A stretch of DNA of 9,009 bases from Chloroflexia bacterium (lineage in GTDB: Bacteria; Chloroflexota; Chloroflexia; QHBQ01; JADMIH01): contig JAICKM010000241.1 of assembly GCA_025927935.1 (NCBI GenBank), forward strand, positions 1-9,009, given 5' to 3'. The stretch's first letter is position 1, and each line of letters begins with the position of its first letter. The position numbers and the translations under genes are program-made. This document shows, in pieces, positions 1-5,349 of the stretch. The notes under the pieces were generated by a model. The model made no database searches and was not told the DNA's origin. It saw only the letters and a list, made by a program, of their open reading frames with translations.

Positions 1-6
1 AAAAGT

Positions 7-130
7 AGAGATCCGTGACAAGAGCGCAGCGGCCCCACCCAGTCCCATCCCGAACCTGGCCGTGAAACGTTGCAGCGCCGAGGGTACTGCCTCCTCAAGG
101 GGGTGGGAGACTAGGCCGTCGCGGGTCTCT
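7..130 (+). rRNA. rrf: 5S ribosomal RNA
   Basis: This is the RNA of the large ribosomal subunit's central protuberance. The conserved loop-A/loop-B stretch around CCCATCCCGAAC (45-56) and the GTGAAACG and GCGCCGA-GGGTACTG blocks (62-90) are typical of bacterial 5S rRNA. The two ends pair in an 11-bp helix I (7-17 with 120-130, including two G-U pairs), which fixes the borders and gives about 124 nt. Only six bases lie before it, so a 23S gene just outside the window is expected but not seen. A T-run (132-138) follows helix I directly, and a full intrinsic terminator comes 16 bases later. Confidence 0.95.
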
Positions 131-146
131 CTTTTTTTGCCTTTGC

Positions 147-174
147 GGCCCCGGTAGATTCTACCGGGGCCTTT
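147..174 (+). terminator. Intrinsic terminator of the rRNA operon
   Basis: A perfect 11-bp GC-rich stem (147-157 with 161-171) closes a 3-nt loop and is followed by TTT at 172-174. Together with the T-run directly after 5S helix I, it would end the rRNA transcript in two steps. The stem is nearly symmetrical, but the minus-strand side is not followed by a good U-tract, so it should act mainly on the plus strand. Confidence 0.8.
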
Positions 175-218
175 CCTGTCTGCGTCAGTCTGGCGCGGAA
201 GTTGCTTTGATCGATAGA

Positions 219-240
219 GGTGCCCGGCAATTCGGGCACC
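219..240 (+). other. Hairpin upstream of the 75-residue gene
   Basis: The arms GGTGCCCG and CGGGCACC form a perfect 8-bp inverted repeat with a 6-nt loop. It sits 13 bases before the Shine-Dalgarno AAGGAGG (254-260) of the next gene. There is no U-tract, so it may be a 5' leader structure or an operator rather than a terminator. I see no convincing -35/-10 pair between the rRNA terminator and the gene; readthrough or a weak promoter is possible. Confidence 0.4.
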
Positions 241-271
241 GGTAGTTCGACCCAAGGAGGTTACTAACCCT

Positions 272-499
272 ATGGATACAAGCAACACACAAGGCGGGCA
301 GGGTTCACGCACCGGCGTGAGCGATGAGTCGTATGATCTTATGACCACCCTCAGCAACAAGCTACAGGAACTGTGGCGCGTCGAGAAATTTGCCCAGGAT
401 CAGAAGCGCGGCAGTCGCCAGGTCTGGGAGTCGATTCGTCAGCATGATCAAGAGGACGTACAGGCTCTCCTCCAGCAACTGAAAAAGAGCCTGCAATAG
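272..499 (+). CDS. Small helical protein of unknown function
   Basis: I do not recognise this 75-residue protein. The start is well supported by AAGGAGG at 254-260, 11 bases before the ATG. The first ~17 residues are Gly/Ser/Thr/Gln-rich and probably flexible. From about residue 18 the sequence is polar and Gln/Glu/Lys-rich, and is predicted to form two amphipathic helices (about 20-43 and 48-75) joined by a KRGSR turn. There is no signal peptide, membrane segment or cysteine, so it should be cytosolic. The pattern (Tyr-x-Leu near the start of helix one, Trp and Ile in helix two) faintly recalls small paired-helix proteins found in several environmental phyla, but I cannot name a family. The HAD gene begins 22 bases downstream on the same strand, so the two are probably co-transcribed. 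It is real by its RBS, spacing and coherent composition; its function is open. Confidence 0.75.
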   Translation: MDTSNTQGGQGSRTGVSDESYDLMTTLSNKLQELWRVEKFAQDQKRGSRQVWESIRQHDQEDVQALLQQLKKSLQ

Positions 500-521
500 C
501 CAAGCGTGTAGGATAGAATCC

Positions 522-1382
522 ATGCCAGGAACCGGGCCTTCTACCCGCTCGGGCTACGGATTAATCGCGCTCGATCTGGACGGCACCCTGCTGGACAGTC
601 GGGCGCGTATTAGTGCCGGGAATGCCGCGGCTATCCGCGCGTGTCACGCTGCCGGCGTGCGCGTCACCCTCGCCACAGGCAAGCTGCTGGCGGCGACCCG
701 CGGCATGTGCCGCGACCTGGGCATCACCGGGCCGCAGATCACGGCGAACGGTGCCGTGATTATCAACGTTTTGCCCGAAGAAGTGCTCCATGTGGACCCG
801 CTGCCCGTCGCCGGCTACCAGGCGGCCATGGCCGCGCTCGCCGAGTACGGCTTGCCCATGGCCGCCTACACCCCGTTTGCCATCCATACGCCCCACCCCG
901 ACCCGCGTCTCGATGTGCTGGTCGCCATCCACGAGCCGCCGCCTCTGGTCGTGCCAGATATCGCCACGCGCGCTGCGATGGACGGCGCGCCCTTCGTCAA
1001 AGTGCTGACCGTGCTGGAGCAAGGCCGGCCCGAAACTCCCGCTATCGAAGCCGCCTTGCGCGCCCGCTTCGCGCCGGCGCTAACCGTCGTGCGGACCAGC
1101 GCCCTCTTTTTCGAGTTCCTGGCCCCCCGCGTGGACAAAGGGCGCGCGCTGCGCCGGTTGGCTGCCCTGCTGGGCGTGCCGATGGCCCGGGTGCTGGCGA
1201 TTGGCGACAGCTACAATGACCTGGCCCTGCTCCAAGCGGCGGGCCTGGGCGTGGCTATGGCGAACGCGCCGCCCGAAGTCCAGGCCATCGCCGATGCCGT
1301 GACCCTGGATAACGACCACGATGGGGTGGCGGCGGCGATCTATCGCTATGTGTTGCCCGGTGTGGCGCCGTCCGGCGTGTAG
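522..1382 (+). CDS. Cof-type HAD-superfamily phosphatase
   Basis: This is a 286-residue, Mg2+-dependent cytosolic phosphatase of the Cof/type IIB HAD group; such enzymes remove phosphate from sugar phosphates and related metabolites. The four HAD motifs are in order: motif I DLDGTLLD with nucleophile Asp18 and acid/base Asp20, motif II ATGK (Thr52), motif III Lys206 in DKGRAL, and motif IV GDSYND (Asp229, Asp233). The long insert between motifs II and III, about residues 80-195, is where a C2 cap sits and decides the substrate, which cannot be read from sequence. Motif II more often reads ATGR; Lys54 is a mild departure. The ATG at 522 has only a weak upstream AGGAT, consistent with coupling to the 75-residue gene 22 bases before it. 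Length is normal. The last 37 bases overlap the 3' end of the convergent dioxygenase-like gene. Confidence 0.92.
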   Translation: MPGTGPSTRSGYGLIALDLDGTLLDSRARISAGNAAAIRACHAAGVRVTLATGKLLAATRGMCRDLGITGPQITANGAVIINVLPEEVLHVDPLPVAGYQAAMAALAEYGLPMAAYTPFAIHTPHPDPRLDVLVAIHEPPPLVVPDIATRAAMDGAPFVKVLTVLEQGRPETPAIEAALRARFAPALTVVRTSALFFEFLAPRVDKGRALRRLAALLGVPMARVLAIGDSYNDLALLQAAGLGVAMANAPPEVQAIADAVTLDNDHDGVAAAIYRYVLPGVAPSGV

Positions 1383-2224
1383 GCCGCACAGAGCATCCCG
1401 AAATAGGTCGGCACCTGGTATGACAGCAGCTCCCCGCGCATCGGTGTGTGCTCGATGGCGCCCTTCAGGATCACGATCTGCCAGAGGCCATCGGGTTTGG
1501 CCGCTTCGATGAAATCTTCGTCGAGATTCATCAGCCGGTTCAGGTCTTCCGCGCGCACAGCGTCGGCCACCAGTTTGTCGAAGCGGGCCGAGGCCGGGTC
1601 ATACCCGTAAGGCCCGTCCGCCTGGTGGGCATGGCCCAGATCGGAACTGGCGATTAGCCCGACCCGCTTGCCCGACTCCGCGGCGGCTTCCGCGATGCTG
1701 CGCCCAAACGCGACAAGCTGTTCCAGCGGTAGCTGCCGCGAGGGGGTCACCACCACAATTTCCGGCGCGGGCGTGGCCTGCCTGCCCATGAACCAGAGCG
1801 GAATCAGGGCGCCCCAATCGAGCGGCAGACAACTCGCCTCGCCGCTGCTCGACCCGTAGCCCGCCAGGCCCACCGGCACGTCCTTGGCATGCGCGGCCTC
1901 GGCAATGGCGTAAGCCAGATCGCGGTCAATCGTCAGGCTTAATTCAATGTGGCCCTGCGGGTTCTCGTCATCGTCGTTCAGTTCGCCAAATGCCGTCTCG
2001 GTCACGCTGATGCACATCAAGCCGCTGACCCGAATGCCGTGCGGCGTAATGACCACGACGGTGTCCGGCTGGGCGGCCGCCATACGCCGGCCCAGATCCT
2101 CCATGGCCGCCCGCGTTTGGGCGGCCAGATCCCGCTCCGCGCCCGCCAGTTCGGGCACCACCATCCCTCCGTGCGGGGCGATGCAGGCGAAGACGAGTCC
2201 CCCTTGCAATTCTTCTGTGTCCAT
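1346..2224 (-). CDS. LigB/MEMO-like extradiol dioxygenase homologue
   Basis: This 292-residue cytosolic protein has the fold signature of class III extradiol ring-cleavage dioxygenases (LigB catalytic subunit, DODA, and the MEMO/AMMECR1-associated group). It shows the N-terminal APHGG block with His18, TPHG with His62, LDWGALIPLWFM (about 135-146, where LigB/DODA proteins usually have His-Gly rather than Trp-Gly), and ASSDLGH with Asp195 and His198. In LigB enzymes, two such early histidines and a late Glu bind Fe(II), and a later His is the acid/base. Here His18, His62 and His198 are present; Glu240 is only a candidate for the third ligand. No aromatic-degradation genes adjoin it, so it may be one of the many uncharacterised members with a different role. 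The start is supported by AAGGAGAG on the minus strand (2236-2243), 11 bases before the ATG. No AMMECR1 or radical-SAM partner is visible. Confidence 0.85.
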   Translation of the reverse strand: MDTEELQGGLVFACIAPHGGMVVPELAGAERDLAAQTRAAMEDLGRRMAAAQPDTVVVITPHGIRVSGLMCISVTETAFGELNDDDENPQGHIELSLTIDRDLAYAIAEAAHAKDVPVGLAGYGSSSGEASCLPLDWGALIPLWFMGRQATPAPEIVVVTPSRQLPLEQLVAFGRSIAEAAAESGKRVGLIASSDLGHAHQADGPYGYDPASARFDKLVADAVRAEDLNRLMNLDEDFIEAAKPDGLWQIVILKGAIEHTPMRGELLSYQVPTYFGMLCAAYTPDGATPGNT

Positions 2225-2282
2225 AGTAAGATAAGCTCTCCTTCTTGCCCGTCCCTAATGGGTGTAGAACCCTTCGTGGCCG

Positions 2283-2291
2283 ATTATACCA
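2283..2291 (-). promoter_or_regulatory. Putative extended -10 promoter of the dioxygenase-like gene
   Basis: Read on the minus strand this is TGGTATAAT, a full TATAAT -10 box with the TGn extension. It lies about 59 bases before the ATG at 2224. The expected -35 position (2306-2311, minus strand AAGAAC) is poor, as is often seen for extended -10 promoters. Predicted from sequence only. Confidence 0.5.
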
Positions 2292-2325
2292 TACAGCAGG
2301 GTATCGTTCTTGCTGGTTTAGGATG

Positions 2326-2331
2326 TATAAT
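2326..2331 (+). promoter_or_regulatory. Putative -10 box of the transport operon
   Basis: A perfect TATAAT on the plus strand, preceded directly by TG, lies 134 bases before the ATG of the binding-protein gene. No good -35 hexamer sits 16-18 bases upstream; TTGCTG (2310-2315) is far too close. This fits a regulated promoter that needs an activator. It faces away from the minus-strand -10 at 2283-2288, and the two RNA polymerase footprints would overlap. Confidence 0.45.
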
Positions 2332-2367
2332 GGCATAGGCCATGACAGGCGCCCCCGACCACACACC

Positions 2368-2448
2368 ATGGAGGAGGTGATCACATTCAGTACCGGGTCA
2401 GTTCACCACGTACGATTGACGGTATTACCCCCATCTGTTGTTCGCTAA
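2368..2448 (+). promoter_or_regulatory. Leader of the binding-protein gene with decoy Shine-Dalgarno and short uORF
   Basis: The 5' leader contains GGAGGTGATCA (2373-2383), complementary to the bacterial 16S 3' end over 11 bases, yet no ATG, GTG or TTG follows at proper spacing. A 26-codon ORF starts at an ATG just before it (2368) and stops with TAA at 2446-2448, directly joined to the real Shine-Dalgarno of the lipoprotein gene (AAGGAGG, 2447-2453). The short ORF has no ribosome binding site of its own. An imperfect inverted repeat, TACCG-GG-TCA (2391-2400) against TGACGGTA (2417-2424), could fold in the RNA or bind a regulator. The sequence patterns are plain; any role in control is inference. 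Confidence 0.35.
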
Positions 2449-2465
2449 GGAGGAAAGTAGTTACC

Positions 2466-4070
2466 ATGTCTAAGTCCAACAAGCGCTGGGGAATGTTAAT
2501 TCCCATGATTGTGCTGTTAAGTCTGTTGCTGTCGGCGTGCGGTGCCGATAACACCCCGACGAGTGCGCCCGCTACCACGGCGCCCGCTGCCGCCGCCACA
2601 GATACACCTGCCGCCGCTGCCGCCGCCACAGATACACCTGCCGCCGCTGCCGCCGCCACAGATACACCTGCCGCCGCTGCCGCCGCCACGAATACCGCGC
2701 CCGCCGAGACGCCGACCGAAGCGATGGCCGGCACGACGCCCACCACCGCTGCGAGCGGCGGTTCGTCCGGCCCGGCCGTAAGCTGGGACACTATGGATTG
2801 GTCGCAGATCGGCCCTGAAATCGCTAACGCCATGAAGGGGCAGTACAAAGGCACCACTGTCAGCATCTCGCACGGCTTGTCGAGCGACGAAGAGGCTAAG
2901 TTCACCGCCACCTTCAAGCAATTCCAGGAAAAGACCGGCATCACTGTCAAACTGGTTCCGGGCGGCACTATTGAGTCCTGGCAGGTCAAGTCGGCTGCCG
3001 GCACGATTGAAGATATCGTCAATTTCCCGCAGCCGGGCACTATGGCCGGCTACGCTGCGCAGGGCAAGCTGACCGACCTCAACAAGGTGATCAACCAGGA
3101 TTGGCTGAAGAAAAACTACAAATCGGGCTTCGTCACCACCGGCATGGTCAAGGACAATTCGGGCAACATGATCCTGGGCGGGGTCTTCGAGCGGGTCAAC
3201 GTCAAGGGCACCGTCTGGTACCCGAAGAAGCAATTTGATGCCGCAGGATACAAAGTCCCCACCACCTGGGACGAGCAGCAGAAGCTGATGGACGACATCG
3301 TCGCCGACGGCGATACCCCCTGGTGCTTCGGCATCGGCAGCGGCACCACGCCAGGCTGGCCCGCCACCGACATCATTGAACAACTGATGATGCGCACCAC
3401 CTCGCTGGACAACTACGACAAGTGGACGCGCGGCGAACTGCCGTTCACCGATCCCATCGTCAAGAATGCTTTCGACATTTTTACCAAGACCTGGTTGGAT
3501 CCCAAGTACGTCTATGGCGGCCCCAAGAATGTCGCCGCGACCCAGTTTGGCGACGCGGGCACACCGATGTTCCAGAACCCCGCTAAGTGCTGGCTGCTTG
3601 ATCAGGGCAACTTCATCACGACCTTCTTCGAGAAGAACACGCCCGGCGTGAAGGCGGGTGTGGACTACGACTTCTACCCGCTGCCGCCCATCGACCCGCA
3701 GTATGGCGCGCCGATCGAGTTCGGCGGAGACCTGTTCAGCATGTTCCACGACCGCCCCGAAGTGCGGGCCGTGATCCAGTTCTTCACCACCTATCTGGCA
3801 ATCCAGCCATGGATCCAGGCGGGCGGTGGTGGCGCTCTGTCGCCACACAACGACGCGATTGTGGCGGACTACACGACGGATATCGACCGCAAGCTGGCGC
3901 AGACCCTCAGCCAGGCTAACAACGTCCGCTTCGACGGCTCCGACCTCATGCCGGCGGAAGTAGGCTCCGGTAGCTTCTGGAAAGGCATCACCGACTACGT
4001 CAGCGGTTCCGCCAATCTGGACCAGGCATTGACGACCATGCAGAACGGCTGGAAGAACGTCAAGAAATAA
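2466..4070 (+). CDS. aglE: ABC-transporter sugar-binding lipoprotein, AglE-like
   Basis: This is the extracytoplasmic solute receptor of a carbohydrate ABC importer. The N-terminus has a basic start, a hydrophobic stretch (residues 10-22) and lipobox LSAC with Cys25, so it should be cut and lipid-anchored. Residues 26 to about 105 are an Ala/Thr/Pro-rich linker containing a ten-residue tandem repeat. The rest is a family 1 solute-binding domain. The stretch TPWCFGIGSGTTPGWPATD, around residues 284-302, strongly recalls alpha-glucoside receptors of the AglE type, as does FERVNVKGTVWYPKKQFDAA before it. Cys287 and Cys375 are the only other cysteines and could form a disulfide. At 534 residues it is longer than AglE proteins, mainly because of the linker. 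The start is fixed by AAGGAGG at 2447-2453 and the good signal peptide. It is first in the operon, followed by a hairpin and two permeases. Sugar binding is near certain; alpha-glucoside specificity is inferred. Confidence 0.9.
   Translation: MSKSNKRWGMLIPMIVLLSLLLSACGADNTPTSAPATTAPAAAATDTPAAAAAATDTPAAAAAATDTPAAAAAATNTAPAETPTEAMAGTTPTTAASGGSSGPAVSWDTMDWSQIGPEIANAMKGQYKGTTVSISHGLSSDEEAKFTATFKQFQEKTGITVKLVPGGTIESWQVKSAAGTIEDIVNFPQPGTMAGYAAQGKLTDLNKVINQDWLKKNYKSGFVTTGMVKDNSGNMILGGVFERVNVKGTVWYPKKQFDAAGYKVPTTWDEQQKLMDDIVADGDTPWCFGIGSGTTPGWPATDIIEQLMMRTTSLDNYDKWTRGELPFTDPIVKNAFDIFTKTWLDPKYVYGGPKNVAATQFGDAGTPMFQNPAKCWLLDQGNFITTFFEKNTPGVKAGVDYDFYPLPPIDPQYGAPIEFGGDLFSMFHDRPEVRAVIQFFTTYLAIQPWIQAGGGGALSPHNDAIVADYTTDIDRKLAQTLSQANNVRFDGSDLMPAEVGSGSFWKGITDYVSGSANLDQALTTMQNGWKNVKK
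2581..2690 (+). repeat. 30-bp in-frame tandem repeat in the lipoprotein linker
   Basis: Two exact 30-bp copies (2611-2640 and 2641-2670) are flanked by a copy with a divergent first few bases (2581-2610) and a partial one (2671-2690). Each unit encodes ten residues of an Ala-run plus Thr-Asp-Thr-Pro. Because the unit is a multiple of three, slippage would change linker length without a frameshift. The linker probably holds the binding domain off the membrane. Confidence 0.9.
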
Positions 4071-4075
4071 GTAAG

Positions 4076-4117
4076 TGAGAGGGCAGGCTAACCCTGGTAG
4101 GTTAGCCTGCCCTCTCA
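4076..4117 (+). other. Perfect 18-bp intercistronic hairpin
   Basis: Starting 6 bases after the lipoprotein stop codon, 4076-4093 pairs perfectly with 4100-4117 around a 6-nt loop. No U-tract follows (next bases TCACCACTG), so it is not a standard intrinsic terminator. Its place between the binding-protein gene and the first permease gene is where malE-malF-type operons carry hairpins that stop 3' exonucleases and cause partial termination, giving more receptor than permease. The same role is likely here but not shown. Confidence 0.8.
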
Positions 4118-4148
4118 TCACCACTGCGTGGGCCGGGTTATGACATGC

Positions 4149-4213
4149 AGTGGTTGCAGCCACTTCCGAATGGATAAGCTAGTCCAAAAAGCGCCAGGCC
4201 ACCGCCCGGCCTG
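4149..4213 (+). other. Two minor hairpins before the first permease gene
   Basis: The spacer holds AGTGG/CCACT (4149-4153 with 4160-4164) and CAGGCC/GGCCTG (4195-4200 with 4208-4213). The second ends 5 bases before the permease Shine-Dalgarno AGGAGG (4219-4224) and could affect ribosome access. Both are short, and chance pairing in GC-rich DNA is a fair alternative. No ORF or tRNA is visible in the spacer. Confidence 0.3.
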
Positions 4214-4230
4214 CATATAGGAGGTCTGAG

Positions 4231-5349
4231 ATGATCCAACAAAGGAGAGAAGCCGCGCGTCAAACGGTTGTCCCCCCCCCGGTAGGTCGCCTGGCTGTCG
4301 GACCATTCTTTGCCGCGCTCGCCAGCCTGGTCGTCGTCCTTGCCCTGCTCTGGGTGGGGTTCCTCTACCTCAGCAACACCAAGACGGCCAACCTGCTGAA
4401 TGCCGTCATCGCCATCGTTTGGGGGGTTGGCGGGGTGGCGGCCCTGTTTACCTTGACGAACGCGGTGATTGAGGCTTTGCCCCCCCGCCCCCGCGATGCG
4501 CTCCGGCCGTTCCTCTTTTTCCTGCCGGGGGTCGGCATCCTGTTCCTGTTTTTGAGTATCCCCACCTTGATCACCCTGTATCAGAGCTTCTTTAACAACG
4601 ATACCACGCAGTTTGTCGGGTTCGCGAACTACCTCGCTGTCTTCACCGACAGCTCCATGCTTGAGTCGTTCCGCAACAACTTAATCTGGCTGTTTGTGGG
4701 CACCGCCTTCACTGTCGCCCTCGGATTGCTCATCGCCGTGCTGGCTGACCGTAGCCGCTTTGAGTCGGTCGCCAAAGCCATTATCTTTATGCCCATGGCT
4801 ATCTCCCTGGTGGGCTCGAGTGTGATCTGGCGGTTCGTCTATTCCTATGCCCCGCCAGGCCAGCCCCAGATCGGCCTGGCGAACGCCGTGCTCACGGCGT
4901 TTGGCGGCCAACCCCAATCCTGGCTGACACTTCAGCCCTGGAATAACCTCTTCCTGATCCTGGTGATGATCTGGGGGCAGACCGGCTTCGCCATGGTTCT
5001 GCTTTCCGCCGCCCTGAAGGGCGTCCCGACCGACTTGGTCGAAGCGGCGCAGGTGGATGGGGCCACCGAGTTTCAGGCCTTCTTCCGGGTTGTCATTCCC
5101 TATATCCAGGGCACCATTCTCACCGTCACGACCACTACCGCCATCGGCACGCTCAAGATCTTTGATGTGGTGTATGTGATGACGGGAGGTCAGTATGGGA
5201 CGGAAGTCATCGGCACCGAGTTCTACCGGCAATTCTTCACCAACACCAACTACGGCTATGGCGCCGCCATCGCCATTGTGCTGTTCATCGCGATCTCGCC
5301 GGTGCTGGTATATAATCTGCGCCAGTTGGGGCAACAGGAGGGATTCTAA
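4231..5349 (+). CDS. aglF: Sugar ABC transporter permease, AglF/MalF-like
   Basis: This is one of two inner-membrane subunits of the sugar importer. The 372-residue protein has about eight hydrophobic segments, near 25-47, 54-80, 94-120, 149-171, 182-204, 238-262, 292-317 and 343-362. The first two are an N-terminal extension typical of MalF/AglF-like partners over the six-helix core. The EAA loop that docks to the ATPase is EAAQVDGATEFQAFFRVVIP, from Glu271 with the key Gly277. The ATG at 4231 has AGGAGG (4219-4224) six bases before it. Its stop codon shares one base with the start of the second permease (TAATG at 5347-5351), so the pair is probably translationally coupled and forms a heterodimer. 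Identification as a binding-protein-dependent permease is firm; the alpha-glucoside assignment rests on overall resemblance and on the AglE-like receptor upstream. Confidence 0.9.
   Translation: MIQQRREAARQTVVPPPVGRLAVGPFFAALASLVVVLALLWVGFLYLSNTKTANLLNAVIAIVWGVGGVAALFTLTNAVIEALPPRPRDALRPFLFFLPGVGILFLFLSIPTLITLYQSFFNNDTTQFVGFANYLAVFTDSSMLESFRNNLIWLFVGTAFTVALGLLIAVLADRSRFESVAKAIIFMPMAISLVGSSVIWRFVYSYAPPGQPQIGLANAVLTAFGGQPQSWLTLQPWNNLFLILVMIWGQTGFAMVLLSAALKGVPTDLVEAAQVDGATEFQAFFRVVIPYIQGTILTVTTTTAIGTLKIFDVVYVMTGGQYGTEVIGTEFYRQFFTNTNYGYGAAIAIVLFIAISPVLVYNLRQLGQQEGF

Noticed and set aside
2310..2331. TTGCTG/TATAAT as a sigma-70 promoter pair
   Set aside because: The spacer is only 10 bases, far from the 16-18 needed; only the -10 box is kept as a candidate.
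1968..2384. 138-codon minus-strand frame upstream of and overlapping the dioxygenase-like gene
   Set aside because: It runs in another frame across the start of a well-supported gene and the divergent promoters; no family motif is visible.
2581..2690. Possible CRISPR-like array
   Set aside because: The 30-bp units are adjacent with no spacers and lie inside a coding frame, so they are a coding tandem repeat.
2517..4163. 548-codon open frame on the minus strand opposite the lipoprotein gene
   Set aside because: It is the antisense shadow of a GC-rich gene. The plus-strand frame has an RBS, signal peptide and family motifs; the minus frame shows Arg/Gly-rich low-complexity and no family pattern.
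4118..4230. tRNA or small RNA gene in the lipoprotein-permease spacer
   Set aside because: No cloverleaf, T-loop GTTCRA or CCA pattern is present; only short hairpins are seen.
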